Shown piece by piece: positions 20,915 to 32,714 of a DNA stretch of 64,000 nucleotides. The position numbers and the translations under genes are program-made. The stretch is from assembly GCA_009767595.1 (NCBI GenBank), contig VSDK01003607.1, positions 80,544-144,543 of the forward strand, given 5' to 3'. The DNA comes from Symbiodinium kawagutii (lineage: Eukaryota > Sar > Dinophyceae > Suessiales > Symbiodiniaceae). How positions within the stretch are numbered: the first letter of the stretch is position 1; each line of letters begins with the position of its first letter. The notes beneath the pieces were generated by a model. That model saw only the letters and a list, made by a program, of their open reading frames with translations. It did no database searches and had not been told where the DNA came from.

Positions 20915-22955
20915 GGGTGACCGCAGTGCTGATGGCTCAGAATGGCAAATAGTTAGGGTAAATAGTGGACTAAAGATGTCCAGGACTGCTTGAGACTGGT
21001 CAAGAGTCATTGTTAATGATGGCCAATAATTGCAAACCGTTTGCTAATAATGGCCAATGATGGTTGATAATGCTTCACAACGCGAAGTGCTGAGGCGGTT
21101 CATCGTAGGTGACGACGTTTCGTGCCGATTAGATACAAGATGATTCACACGAGTCGGAGGTGCTTGATGATTGAACCTGCCTTTTATCAACCTGCCATAT
21201 GTGTTGCAAATGGTACGAGATGATGAACAGGATTCTTCTCGAAAACATCAAACACAAGTGATGAGTTCGACGCCATAAATCTTCAACTTTTCAGTGGTTC
21301 TAGATCCGAATGCAAGCTTTTCCATGATGTACCTGGACCTAGCTCTATCGCTACCTATCATATATATATATATTTACATATATGACATTTGATATATATA
21401 TATGTAATCTAAATAGTATATGATTATATATATGTATATATCATGTTGCATATTATATATATATTTATATTTGTAAATATTCATAGATGATATCTAGTAG
21501 GTAAGATGTGATATCTCTTTTTTTATCACTTGAAAGCACTCAGACAGAGCCGCCGCACCCCAACCTCGGCAAGGCAAAGATGTATTTCTCTTTGCAGATT
21601 CGAGGTGCAGCATGTGGGTCTGGAAAGCTCACGGTGATATTTGTATTTTCCAAGGCAATAACAAGCCATAACTAATGGTCAAGTAGCTGGAACCATTCTA
21701 AGCGATAATACCCAGCAAGATTTGAAAAAACCCTACAATGAGCAGCAACCGCGACATGCACGGCATCAATAACTTGTAAATGATATATCCGACAGCAGAA
21801 ATAGATTGGTCAAGTATCGAATCGGTGATGACTGTCCATTGATACAGGGCCATAGGTTCGATGACCAAAGATCAAATCAGCGAAACGAGGTGGATGTAGC
21901 TGATGGGTTTTCGTAAGTAGATGTCAACATCGATGGTACCGACAGGTTTTGATGATTGTGAGCGACAGTATGACGACGTGGGTGTTTCACCATTGCGGAT
22001 GGCTGTACGGTACGTCGGTCGGTAGGGATCACTGGTTGCCCATGGCAGTTGCCCTGTTGGTCTTGATCCTGGGGGATACTGAATTGTACATAGCTGGGAT
22101 TGTCATCATCTGCTGTGGCTGCTTGATGGGTGTAGATCCAGCGAAGCAAAAATCCCAGCCATTTTTGATAAGGATTTAACTGCTGGATCATTTATAATCA
22201 TCAACTACTGTAGCCAATACCAATCGTCAATTTATGAGTACTGGTCATCATTTGAGCATCGTTCATCATCAATTAACCATCAATTAATCATCAGTGGACC
22301 ATCAATTCACCATAAATTAACCATAGTATAAACCAGTCTTAATCTAACTAGAATGTAGTACCTCAACCATCAACTTAGTTGGCTTTTTGATTATCAGCAA
22401 CCATATCTGCCTCTGGATCAATGGAGCCCTACAAAGGCTGAGCCTCTGCTCAGGTTCGCCAAACTCCTTAGGCGCTGTGAAGGCGAGCTGGTTTTGGAAG
22501 AGCTGCTCTCGGCGCAACAGACATGGGTTGCTGATCACAGAACTGGAACTATTGGTTAATTATGGGTAATAGGGATTTAACATGTGAAAAAGCTTCACTA
22601 TTGGTTTTTTCACATGTTAGGGTTCAGAAGTAAGGGTCAATAGGGGTTGATATGGGGTTGATATGGCTTGATAGGGCTTTGTAAAGGGTTGATCAATTAG
22701 ACATACATCAGGATATCATCCAAGAACTCTTGTTCATGGGAGATCCCAACCTCCCCAGGGCTAAGGTGTTTAGCAAAGCTCAATTCTGGCGAGCGAAGGC
22801 CTAGTGATGAATGGCTGGTGACTCCAGTTCTGGAGCCATTAAGAAGTCATGCAATACCCAGGTGAGGAACTTTTCCTTGAAAGCTATGGCTGGGATCTAG
22901 GCTTGTTGTAAAATGCTGGGAGAATCAATGGTTAAAACTGGGAAAATGCGAATCT
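20915..22955. other. no gene assigned; intron-like
   Basis: Begins with a TGGTT-type tract (to 21080), then an AT-rich run at 21358-21480. A short island at 21545-21645 (TTTGCAG followed by IRGAACGSGKLT) might be an exon. 22190-22330 is AACCATCAATTA-like. A small palindrome around 22573-22620 has TAACATGTGAAAAAGC pairing with TTTTTTCACATGTTA. Nothing firm is coding. Confidence 0.3.
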
Positions 22956-22960
22956 CCCCC

Positions 22961-23239
22961 CTAATCTCGTAGGGTCGACCCTTTTGGAGTGGATTCTGAG
23001 ACCATTGCCCAACAGGGATGTCCCTTTTTGAACTCGACTGACTTCACCCAGGCATGGATGCCCTTAGCTGACAGACTGTGGGATAGGCTTTCGGCCGAAG
23101 TAGGTAATGTCAGTCCACGATGGACAAGCTTGTCGCCGTGGCCTTGCATGCCATGCTTTTTTTGAAGGTTCACTGCCACCTCGAAAGGGAAAACTACAAT
23201 ATAGGTAGATCCCCTATGGAGATCCTGAAACACATCCAT
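22961..23239 (-). CDS. doubtful minus-strand ORF
   Basis: A 92-codon frame starting MDVFQDLHRGSTYIVVFPFE and ending SESTPKGSTLRD. The residue mix is protein-like and balanced, and it would be one of few minus-strand coding candidates in the window. No domain is recognised and no splice sites support it. Confidence 0.2.
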   Translation of the reverse strand: MDVFQDLHRGSTYIVVFPFEVAVNLQKKHGMQGHGDKLVHRGLTLPTSAESLSHSLSAKGIHAWVKSVEFKKGHPCWAMVSESTPKGSTLRD

Positions 23240-23524
23240 TTCTGTGGGTTTTCCAGTTGAGCATCGAGAGTACCCGTGCTAGAAGCCATCCAACGCAGGT
23301 TGTGACATCGCAACGCGCAGCGAAAACAGATTGAAGCGCTCGGGTTGGCCATGAAAGACAGCGCCATGGTGGCTTAAGATGCTAATGCCACAGCTGACTC
23401 CGCTGACTCCTATAACTTATTGGCTACGAGACAAGCAGCCAGGTAGTTATCATTGGATGTGTCGAAGCGGGAGTTGACCGCAGCAAGGACAGGTACACCC
23501 AGCAACAGAAACCTGCGTTTTGAA

Positions 23525-23642
23525 TACCCTCTGGTAGTTCCTAACGTGGCAATTGAAATCCACCATGTCAATGGATGTTTTCCTAGGGGTTTCCTAACAA
23601 AATGGTGGATTTTGCATTGCCATGTTGGTTCACCAGAGGGTA
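23525..23642. mobile_element. family D TIR element (MITE-like)
   Basis: The left arm runs TACCCTCTGGTAGTTCCTAA, then CGTGGCAATTGAAATCCACC. The reverse complement of the right arm reads TACCCTCTGGTGAACCAACA, then TGGCAATGCAAAATCCACC. That is about 42 bp of imperfect TIR around a 30-bp centre. No coding capacity. Confidence 0.85.
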
Positions 23643-23940
23643 GATTTGCAATTGAACCATTCGGTTTCACTTCAACTTTTGACACTCGGTTGCCGAGCAA
23701 GATGTCCCAGACATCTGTACATTCATATATGCATTTATAGCAAATCTATAAATGCGATTTGTTTCTTTTTGACCTATGACGCACCAATGATTCAAGCAGT
23801 GACTCCTAAGATGGAAACACCTCCTTAGGGATGGTTGTGAAGCTCGGTTGTGAAGCTCGGTTGTTGGTGGTTGTAGCATGTTGTAGCCAGGGTCCTGGCT
23901 GCAGGCTGGTCATGATCGTGGCTGTACTTCCGCTTTGTCT

Positions 23941-23970
23941 TTGTTGTTGTTGTTGTTGTTGTTGTTGTTG
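23941..23970. repeat. short (TTG)n
   Basis: About ten TTG copies, responsible for the poly-Gln/Thr/Cys frames here. Confidence 0.9.
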
Positions 23971-24081
23971 CTGTTTTTGTTTCCGGAGCCTTTTTTGCAA
24001 ACGTCAAACGTAAAGGTCTGAGTTCTCCAGTAATCAGGCGAGACTCTTTCTTGTGGCGTCAATGTTACTTTGCACTTGCAG

Positions 24082-24205
24082 TGAGCATGTTTGCTCGGCC
24101 GATCCAGCCTTGGATGTCCCTGGAAAACTGATGTTTGTACCGGTCCTCTCTCTCCGCAGAATTAGCTCTGGCAGTTTCATGACGATGCACGTCGCCAATC
24201 ATCTG
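24082..24205 (+). CDS. candidate exon, unknown protein
   Basis: A pyrimidine-rich acceptor TTTGCACTTGCAG; the frame reads SEHVCSADPALDVPGKLMFV then PVLSLRRISSGSFMTMHVAN and HL before GTAGAG. The composition is plausible. No family is recognised, and a nearer end at CTCCGCAG cannot be excluded. Confidence 0.35.
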
Positions 24206-24469
24206 GTAGAGGCATCACAGACAGATATATCTATTACATCATTGAGTATATCATTGTATATCTATTTATATCATTTCCATATCCATATCATTCTCTCTAT
24301 TTCTATACACCTATAGGATGCGTATATGAGATGTGTCTATGCACATTTGATGTGGTAAGTCCATTTGAAGCAGCTGCAGCCGGGCAAGTTCGAAGCACAG
24401 GAGAAAAGCCAGCAGAATTGCCTCCATTGCATAAGTTTCATGGGTTCTTTGCCAACCAAGGACCACCAT

Positions 24470-24525
24470 CAACCACTTTTGACCATGCTTAACCACTATG
24501 AACCACTACTGACCATGGTTACCGG
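24470..24525. repeat. AACCA tract before an exon
   Basis: ACCACCATCAACCACTTTTG, ACCATGCTTAACCACTATG and AACCACTACTGACC, upstream of the exon at 24715. Confidence 0.6.
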
Positions 24526-24714
24526 GGTTATAACCTACCTTGTAAGGTTATTTACCATGGGTATATAGACTTTCCCGGTGACTGTCGACAAAGCCGACCA
24601 ATGCCACTCACAAGCACACTGATCCTTGCTTGCTCAATGATGGTTCATCATGATGTTTGGTGGTTCATGCCATTCATGCACCTTAAGGACCAAACTTCAC
24701 ACTGGCAATTCAAG

Positions 24715-24795
24715 CACTCGCACAGCTCTATCGTCGGGCGCGCCGCTCCGGTGTGCTCCGCTCTGTGCGATGCCAGGATCGCTGCTGCTTCTTGG
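24715..24795 (+). CDS. candidate exon with PPR-like first helix
   Basis: After CAATTCAAG the frame reads HSHSSIVGRAAPVCSALCDA then RIAAASW, ending at a TGG/GTGATA donor. VCSALCDARIAAASW aligns residue for residue in length with the PPR first-helix pattern TYNAALTACRNGSRW found at 62035-62113, with the terminal Trp at the exon end. A second frame (ALAQLYRRARRSGVLRSV) is also open, so the assignment is tentative. Confidence 0.4.
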
Positions 24796-25340
24796 GTGAT
24801 AGTGGGAATGATTGATAGAAGGGGTTTCATGATATGGGGTTGACACGGATTAATTGTTGGTCAATAGTGGCGACAATGATGGGGTTGAACATCAGCAAAT
24901 AATGATGGGGTTGAGCAGCGGGCCGCGCCCCGACTGGATGTACTTGACTCAAAACAAACAGTTGAAACGAAAAAGCGAGCAGCTCTAACCAAAAGTATTC
25001 ACAAACTTGAATGGTTTTCTTACTTCACATTTTGTTGCGCAGCATTTTTGCATGTCGCAAGCTGTCTTTGATGTAACAACCAAGCACGAACCAAGTTGAA
25101 GGTGGCCCTTGTCACCGTCGCCTGTGCTTCCGCCAAGGCATCCGGACCTTTGTCCCAGGATTGTCACGGCAAGTTTACATGGTCAAGCTGGTTTTGAATC
25201 TGGGTGCAATATTTGGAACCGACCACGTAGGGCCATCACAGCGCGCCGCAGAATGTAGCCGGTGTGCGACATCAACATTGCCACTATAATGGTCGTGTTT
25301 ATTCAGGACCATTAAGAATCTAGAACTGCGCAGTGATGAC
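24796..25340. other. intron-like; begins with TGGTT-type tract
   Basis: GGGTTGACACGG, TTGGTCAATAGTGGCG and AATGATGGGGTTGA to 24915, then unique DNA without a supported frame. Confidence 0.35.
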
Positions 25341-25670
25341 GTGGGTCTTGCGTCCGCACGCATGCCAGAATGCCAAGAATCATCAGCAAGGCTGCCTGTG
25401 TCGTTAACTACGCGTGTAGCGCTTGTGGCGTGCGAGTTTGCGACGCGTGGCATAGTGGCGATCCTCACAGATTCGGCCACAGAAGCCCACAGGGCCACGC
25501 AAGAAATCAAGGCCGCTTTGTGTGTGGACCACGGTGAGGGGCCAAGTGAAAATTACAGTGAGGGAAATTCACTCGGAATAATTGGAACGTGTCCGCAGAC
25601 GCAACCTGGCTCAGAGCTGAGATTTGAGTTATCCCTGAAGTCGGCGCAGCGGAGTTTGCCAACGAAGTAA
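25341..25670 (+). CDS. doubtful ORF
   Basis: A 109-codon frame, MGLASARMPECQESSARLPV onwards to SAQRSLPTK and a stop. Balanced composition (Ala, Thr, Glu, Ser) and slightly raised GC make it more gene-like than most ORFs here, but there is no recognisable domain. The opposite strand is also open (25175-25510), which weakens the case. Confidence 0.25.
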   Translation: MGLASARMPECQESSARLPVSLTTRVALVACEFATRGIVAILTDSATEAHRATQEIKAALCVDHGEGPSENYSEGNSLGIIGTCPQTQPGSELRFELSLKSAQRSLPTK

Positions 25671-25679
25671 ATGCTTTAA

Positions 25680-28060
25680 TGTGGCTATTTGAGGCTACAT
25701 GGAAGTTTCCGGGCCCAACAAAGTTGTGCACCATAGCTATTGTTGTCAGGTGATCTCCATAACCTCTGATCAGGTAGCCTCAGCCGTTTCAATTTCTTTC
25801 AGCCATTTTCCCAATGCCTCAGCAACGTGATTCTATCCGATCATCAAACTGACTAGATGATTTGCTTGGTTTGCATTCAAGGCTTCGGGAGTTAGGTCCA
25901 GAGGCCCACCCCGCGACAATCTAGTTTTTGTTTGCGCCAGCCTTAGATGTCAACGACACCTGGATTTTTTGACACCTGGTTTTTTTTAACATTCCGCGCT
26001 AAATGTCAATGTTACGTACAGGTTGCAAGTCTTTAATTAGGTAAAAAATGACGTAAAGGGAAAAAATGCCAAGAAAAAAGGTTAGATGGTGCGATGAAGT
26101 TTAAGTTTTCGGCCAAGAAAATCATATAGTTATTGAAGATTAGAGTGTGTTCTAAGATATGGGTTTTTTTTGGGATGCTTCAAGCCTGGCCTGGGCGACT
26201 AGCGTCAGTCCAATGACTGGGTTGTCTGACCCTAAACCCTCAAACGCTATAACCTGAAACCGTAAAAACCGTAGTCCCTAAACCTGGAGATTTTAAGCCC
26301 CACGTCAATGCCCAGGTTGTCCATTTTTCTCTGAATTTTGTGAGCAGTGTTCAAGTGATCGGAACGGCCAAATGCAACGCCTAGCCCAGGCGTTGGGCGT
26401 GTAAATTGAATTATTGACGCGTACATATTTGCAGGCGCAGAAAAAAACATATATATCACAAGTCATTTGATAGTGTTCTCCTTTTCCTTTCCGCTTCAAA
26501 AATTGAGAATTTCACTGCTTTCGGTGATCCTTTAGCCCTTGCAGTTTGGGATGCCAACTTGAAACCTGGTAGAGGTTGTTAACATAGCATGATCATTCTA
26601 TTGAGCACCTGGCAGCATCCTCCAACTGGGGGCCGTTGCGCGTACTTTGACGCTGCCTGGTCACAACCTGATCACCACCTGTAGGCGCTTGAGCGAAGAT
26701 GGACAGGCCAGGGAGTCTCGCAGAGGAGTCTCGCAGCATGCTCGTTGTGCGTTCAAAAGAGTAACATGAAGGGCCCCAATCCATCAAGTCAAGTTGAAAC
26801 TGGCCTTCTCGGTTTCAGCGAATATTGTGGTTATTACTACGTCACAAAACAAATCGATGAATTTTGATTTATATAGATTCAAACGTATGCCCCGCACTCA
26901 AGTGCTCAAGCTCAAAAACTCACGGGCATCAGTTGGTCGAAACTTCGGACCTACCTGGCGAGAGCATAGGGCCCCCCCAATCTATTCATTCAAATTGCGG
27001 ATAACTTGGAACTGTCCCAAGTGACTAACGAAGTGGGGATCAGTTATACTCCGTTAGTCATCTGGCTAGTGATTCCACAGTTCTCGGCAGTTTTCAGCAG
27101 CATTCCCCGAGGACGGGCCATCGTGACAAAGGAACGGTCTTAACCCCCCCCCAAAAAGAAAAAACATCCACGAATGAACATGTGGCTGTGGTCAATAATA
27201 TGTGCCCCGAGCTGTTCACATTCCCCAAATGACCAAACTAGGATTGCTGTTGAGGATATGAACCCATGGCTGTTGGTTGGGGGCTGTAGGTGAATGGCTT
27301 GATCCAATTCGCGATACCGTGGCACCAAACAGGGTTCGTTACGATTCGTTACCTACAACGGTTGGCTCGCGTGTTTGGAGTTGCCTTAGGGGAGCATGAG
27401 GCAAGGCACCGTTAGTGGTGGTTGGTTGGCACATCTATTAGTGTTTGTTCTTCACCAACAACAGCTAATGATCCTAGAAACTGTTTGTTGCTTATTGCAC
27501 GCCTGAATTTGAATTGGCAAACAGGAGGGGAAATGGCTGGATACAAAGGTACCCAGAATTTATTAGAATTGGTTGTGATCAACAGGTACCTGCGTATATG
27601 TGTTTGTTTGTCTTGGTTTCTTGACATCACTAGCTTAGTTTAATCTGGGTCTGCCAGACAAGGTCTACTGATCTTAGCTGGTTACATATCTACCCTACTT
27701 GGCAAGTTGGGTAAGCACATAATCTGTATGTATATATTTTTTAACACTATAAACACATACATAATTATAGCGCCCTGTATTTGAAGTTACATGACGAGCT
27801 ATTGCGCCAGTAAGATTGTTGGTGGTTCGTTAGTATGTGTCTAAAATGATGACTCATCACAACCGCAATATGACCATCAACCGCCCATGCGTCAGCCATC
27901 AAATCAACATCAAAGACCCATTGTTATCTCCATAACACCAGGAAGTTGCAACGTAAATATCCCCTTTTGGCCATCAATGACACATCAATCAACCACCATG
28001 GATTCATCAATGAACCACCAATGAACCACCAATCAGCCAGTACCGCAACGGTTCACCGAC
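25680..28060. other. no gene assigned
   Basis: Mostly unique DNA. 25960-26180 is AT-rich with A and T runs. 26230-26300 has CCTAAACCCTCAAACGC-like words. 27730-27770 is AT-rich. From 27850 to 28045 an AACCACCAATGAACC tract leads to the next exon candidate. Confidence 0.35.
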
Positions 28061-28063
28061 AAG

Positions 28064-28154
28064 GCGGGCGCCGCCCGGGGCGAAGCTCTCCACCTATGAC
28101 CGGTCCATCCAGAAGGGCAGGCGCGCGCCAGGGGTGCCGTGGGGTGCTCCTAGG
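28064..28154 (+). CDS. candidate exon, possibly PPR-like
   Basis: Preceded by the CACCAATGAACCACC tract and the acceptor ACCGACAAG. The frame RAPPGAKLSTYDRSIQKGRR then APGVPWGAPR ends at GTCACC. STYDRSIQKGRRA resembles the start of a PPR helix. Another frame (GRRPGRSSPPMTGPSRRAG) is also open far downstream. Frame and end are uncertain. Confidence 0.35.
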
Positions 28155-29057
28155 GTCACCTGGGACCAACGAACGAGACCGGCGAAGTGATCATGTTCGC
28201 TGGATAGCTCTTGGGATTCCAAGTGGTGAAACGCCATCTGTTTTGGTGAGTGAAGCTGGGAATCTACAAGCACTGGCTGCTTGGTGAAGCACGATACATG
28301 TTCGGATACATAAGTGATGATCCGCCAGCGTTCCTGGGGTTCCTTGGGTTCTGCTTGGGTTACCCATGAATTCCTCTTGAGTTCCTGGGTTTGGTGCTTG
28401 GTGGTTTGCCAACTGTTAAGCACCTGGGAGATCCTGAAAACCTCTGCTGCCCCCGACTGTTTCATTAAGCAGTCTCCTTGATGCACCCGACTTCTCCATC
28501 TGGACGCAGCAATCTGAGGGCGAAGGGATTGCGTGAAGATGTCACCATGACAGTCATTCCATTCTTTGTTGGAGTCCCTGCATGCAATTCACCTGTGAAT
28601 TTGATGGTGCCCCGTGGTGGGTTCATGCTAATCACGGAGGCTAAGGTTTGGTGGATAATTTATTAAGGATGGTTACTGATGTGGATATAGATATGATTGT
28701 AAATATATATATATATTAATATGTCTACCTTTGGAGGTATGTATACCTATATTCATGTACATACCTATATACGCATCCACGCCTGGTACTGGGTTGGGTA
28801 GCAGCTCCAATAACGCGAGCTACTGTTGGTGAACCAGATTCCATAGCCACTCCCAACTGTCGATTGCAAGCCCTGGGATCCAAGGGTCATATTTCCTGCC
28901 GGGTTGCATGCTGCTATTTGCCAATATTGATAGTTGGTTGAATGCCCAACATGTTGACATGTTCGTAATCACCAACAATATTACAATACACATGTACATA
29001 GCACATATTTTTACATAGTTGCAGTTTTTAGGTCATACAGCCTTGTGATTGCTACAG

Positions 29058-29171
29058 GTATATCTTCAAGTCGTGCACTCTATTGCTTCCCCTGGCCAGT
29101 GATATCCCCCTTCCTCAAAAAGCGCTGCGCTGGTTGGCTTGACGAGCCCTCCGCGCCATGGCAGGAACGAG
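29058..29171 (+). CDS. internal exon, unknown protein
   Basis: Acceptor TTGCTACAG and a perfect GTAAGT donor (GAACGAG/GTAAGT) bound 114 bp. The frame reads GISSSRALYCFPWPVISPFL, then KKRCAGWLDEPSAPWQERG. Trp/Pro/Cys-rich, with no recognised family. A family B element begins 75 bp after the donor. Confidence 0.55.
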
Positions 29172-29245
29172 GTAAGTTTGAGCGTCTTCGCCTTTCTCTT
29201 CGCGGAGATGGTGGAGTACCTCGGATCTTATCGTTGATGGACTCG

Positions 29246-29369
29246 TAAGGCTGTGGGTCAAGCAGTTAACCAACCAACGTTCATGGGGGTAATGACCAAC
29301 AACAACAAGGGAAACAATGGTTAATGATAGGGGAACCAGGGGGACTAAGGGTTTTGACCCACAGCCGTA
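29246..29369 (+). mobile_element. family B TIR element
   Basis: Left arm TAAGGCTGTGGGTCAAGCAG then TTAACCAACCAACG, body GGTAATGACCAACAACAACA and GAAACAATGGTTAATGATAG, right arm GGGTTTTGACCCACAGCCGT. Nearly complete, with good TIRs. Confidence 0.85.
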
Positions 29370-29844
29370 ATAGAATTGGAGGAGTACCTCTGAATAAGCA
29401 TAGGAAAAAACTATTGGTGGAATACCTGCCTCTCTTCAAGGATAGAAAATGATGGTCACTTGTGAATGGCAAGGATTCTGTAAAGATGGCTCATTCTTTG
29501 TTGTTAATCATGTTTTCGTGAGTTGGTGGTTCATCATGCTCAAGGACCGTTTATCGGGATTAATGACAGTTGCTGATGTGTAGCTGATAGTATGCGATGG
29601 TGCTGATAGTCAAGAAGGATCATGCAGAAATGATGATTTACAACGCTTGATGAAGACTAGCGAGAAAGCAGGGCATCTTGGAAAACAAGTGACGCATTTT
29701 CTCTAAGAGCTGTTGCAGGAACTTTGGATATGGATCGCAGCATACTTAGGAAGGAATCACCCTACAACATAGCGGTTCAGGAGAAACCTCGAGCGCCAAG
29801 TGCCTCGGAAAAATGTATGCGCCAACAAATCCTTTCCTCATATT
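29370..29844. other. no gene recognised
   Basis: Unique DNA with no supported frame or repeat. Confidence 0.4.
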
Positions 29845-29954
29845 TGGCACTCAAGCCATAGGGGACCTCCCCAATCATCCAGTTGATCAATCATCTATAG
29901 TGATAAAAACCCTCCTTTTTTGGTGTCCCCTATGGCTTCAGAAACCACCATATA
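29845..29954 (+). mobile_element. family A element, TATGGC variant
   Basis: Arms contain CTCAAGCCATAGGGGACC on the left and GGTGTCCCCTATGGCTTCAG then AAACCACC on the right. Here the inner TIR is CAAGCCATAGGGG instead of CAAAATAGGGG. A further single arm, GTGGCTTGAGAAACCATC, lies at 30041-30060. Confidence 0.75.
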
Positions 29955-30261
29955 GTAGTTACTTGATCAGCATTGTTCGTGATCATCCCTTATTGATCCC
30001 CATTACAAACCAGTATAATTCCTATTATTAACGAGTCATATTGTGGCTTGAGAAACCATCAAATGCTTATTTGCATCTCTATGAAAGCCCGGAGTAACCG
30101 CGTTGGATGGTTCGTACCACCACCATGGACAACCCATGAAGACCCCAGGTATTGCCTCCGAAAGGCGATCCGCGGTGGATGTTGGGGGTACACCTCTTTC
30201 TGCTCCCGGTGGATGACATAGGGAAAAACGTGGGGTGGCCTTATGTGCGTATGAATATCTA

Positions 30262-30530
30262 CATATGTGATCATATGTATTGTATTGTATATGTATATAG
30301 TATACTACGTGTATATAAATATATATATATTTTTATGTATATATGTATGTATATATATATATGTAGAAATATGTATATATATATGTATATATATATGTAA
30401 ATATACAAATATATATATATATTTATGTAAATATATATATATTTATGTATAGATATGTATATATGTATATATATGTTTGTATGTATATCAATCTAAAGAT
30501 ATGTATATATATATATATTTATATTCGTAC
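30262..30530. repeat. TATATATG/ATGTATAT AT-rich array
   Basis: Continuous AT-rich alternating sequence with TATG interruptions. The Tyr/Ile-rich ORFs here are artefacts. Confidence 0.85.
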
Positions 30531-30539
30531 GCATATCTG

Positions 30540-31062
30540 GAGCTTGGTTGTTACATTCCCTGCGCTCCCACTTCATAATGTGTTCCCTCCTTGCAATGGT
30601 TACAACAATAATGTGCAAGTCTACAACCCGGCATTTGGCGAGCCAAGCCTTTAATAATCTGTGAAGGAACGGGTTTACCCCAGCATGGACTACCAACAAA
30701 CAAAGTTCGGCATCGCAGTGCGAGCAGTAGCCACTAGATCATGTTTAGTTTGCGCCCGGGTGCATGATTTTAAAACAGGTGTAAAGAACACGACCATCAT
30801 ATATAAGAATAGGAGGATGGTCAAAGACGTCAAAGATCTGTGATCGAAAGCCATCAAAGGCTTCAAGGTAGCATCGTGCTTCTTCTTCTTCTTATTGTTG
30901 CAGGTGTTGTTGCATTTCACATGTCCGGTTCTATGCTGATTTTTGTACAAGAAAGCAGCAATTGTTTTCGCCAACGGTGGAATTGCCCAGCAAATGATGG
31001 AACTGCTATCCCTCCTCTCCACGAATCGCCCCGAAGCGAACCAAACGGGTTCTACATCAATG
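30540..31062. other. no gene assigned
   Basis: Unique DNA. A 135-codon minus frame (30690-31097) contains a Lys run and Cys residues but no recognisable domain. Confidence 0.3.
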
Positions 31063-31166
31063 GGTGGTTTCTCAAAATAGGGGTGCCCACAAATCATCTA
31101 GTTCTTAACCATTTATGTTAATAAAACAATCATAACTTGGGGCTCCCTATGGCTTGAGAAACCTCC
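31063..31166 (+). mobile_element. family A element with mixed arms
   Basis: The left arm is of the AAAATAGGGG type (GGTGGTTTCTCAAAATAGGG), the right arm of the TATGGC type (GGGGCTCCCTATGGCTTGAG then AAACC). The two arm variants therefore occur in one copy. Confidence 0.8.
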
Positions 31167-31561
31167 AACTATTGTTTGTCCTGTCAAACACATTGTGAAA
31201 GCCTCCTTCAATTCCAAAGCTCAACAGATTTTCCAAACAGATCAGCTGGTCCTTCCAAACCAGCTGTCCAGTTGTGGTTGGTTCAGCTGTTTCCCATGGC
31301 TTCCAAATAGCGAATCATTTCACGAGTTACGCCACGGGAAAGTCGGTGTGTGAGCTCTGTGCCATGTTGTTGAAGAGTCAACCCTAGCACCGGGGCATGA
31401 ACTCCTGGGTGGCAGGCCAGCGTGATGCATAACCTCGAGGAGCCAGATGCCATATTTCCAGGGTTGTTGTTGGGTAGTTGGAGCTCAGTTTTTTTGGTAA
31501 ACAAGCGATATTGATGGGTGAACTTTGGGAATCCTCATGACCTGGGAATCTTTTCTAAAAG

Positions 31562-32410
31562 ATGAGCCGTAGAAGCAAAACAAAGCCATTGAAACGACAC
31601 AAAAGTATTGAAACAAAGCAAAACGCGGCGCGTTGGTTGAACACGCTAGGGACAATACGACGCCAGTTTTGTTGGTTTTTCACGCCATGTTGGGAGATGA
31701 ACCTTTGGAATCCTCGTCGCGAAGCAGTGGAGATGTGTCAAGTTTTTCTGGTACAGATGCTTTGCTGGCAGTTGTGGGAGAGCCCAGGAGCTAGGGGGAC
31801 CCATATACCACTTTCAAGGGAGAGATATGGAGTTATTAGGAGTGGTCTACCCAAATGCCAGATCATGCATATAGATCATGACCAGGTAGCAAAAGAGCGG
31901 GACACATGCAACTCTATGGACGAGCCATTGTATCATGTTGACCCAGAACCCTGTGCTTCAGGGTCAAATGCTTCAGATAATATGACACATACATACATAC
32001 ACACACACACACCAACAGTCCCAACTTTGTTATCGTTTCTAGTGGTTAATCAGTTTCTGTTTTGGGATACTGTCGGGGATACACCATTTAGGGACAGACC
32101 TATGAAAGTTTCGTGTTGGCAAAATACCGAGACTAAGATTCCCGAGATTAAGATTTTCTCCATGGGAGCAGAGGCCATAAACAGTTCATCCCTTGGTCGT
32201 CGGCAAGAGTTGCCTCGTGTTGTTGGGAGTATTGATTTCGTCATCAGTATAGTCATTACAGGGCATCCCTGCCCTGCAAGACTTCTGGATGATGGCTATA
32301 GTCGTTGTTTGACAGGGCATCTCGGCAAAGAACCGCAAGACTTGTTCTGGATGATCAATGGCAACGCTGAGCAAACCGGGGGTTGGTTTGTTGGGATTGT
32401 TCAGGCATAG
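31562..32410 (+). CDS. longest non-repetitive ORF, unknown protein
   Basis: A 282-codon frame: MSRRSKTKPLKRHKSIETKQ, then NAARWLNTLGTIRRQFCWFF, and ending NGNAEQTGGWFVGIVQA with a TAG. The start is basic; the middle crosses a small ACAC repeat (THTYIHTHTPT). No conserved motif is seen. A single-exon gene of this length would be atypical for the window, the codon mix is not clearly GC-rich like the exons, and part could be a retrocopy or chance. The word GAACTTTGGGAATCCTC, just upstream at 31521, recurs in altered form inside the ORF near 31700. Confidence 0.25.
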   Translation: MSRRSKTKPLKRHKSIETKQNAARWLNTLGTIRRQFCWFFTPCWEMNLWNPRREAVEMCQVFLVQMLCWQLWESPGARGTHIPLSRERYGVIRSGLPKCQIMHIDHDQVAKERDTCNSMDEPLYHVDPEPCASGSNASDNMTHTYIHTHTPTVPTLLSFLVVNQFLFWDTVGDTPFRDRPMKVSCWQNTETKIPEIKIFSMGAEAINSSSLGRRQELPRVVGSIDFVISIVITGHPCPARLLDDGYSRCLTGHLGKEPQDLFWMINGNAEQTGGWFVGIVQA

Positions 32411-32511
32411 CCTTCACCCAACTGACCAAACAATCAACAAACTAACTTGCAGGGGTCAGCAGTGATAGCGGCTGTTGCTAGTGATATTCTGGTGGTGTTG
32501 ATGTGGTACGC

Positions 32512-32648
32512 AGTAGCAGCAGCAGCAGCAGCAGTAGTAGTCGTGGTGGTGGTGGTGGTTGTTGTGGTTGTTGTGGTCGTTGTGGTGGTTGTGGTGGTTG
32601 TGGTGGTTGTGGTTGTTGTGGTTGTTGTGGTTGTTGTGGTTGTTGGGG

Positions 32649-32713
<65 letters not shown>

Positions 32714-32714
32714 C
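32512..32714. repeat. AGC, TGG and TTG trinucleotide array
   Basis: Starts as (AGC)n, then TGG/TTG mixtures, and ends as pure (TTG)n. All long ORFs through it are artefacts. Confidence 0.95.

Noticed and set aside
26230..26300. CCTAAACCCTCAAACGC-like words resembling telomere repeats
   Set aside because: Only one or two degenerate units, not a tandem array; no sign of a chromosome end.
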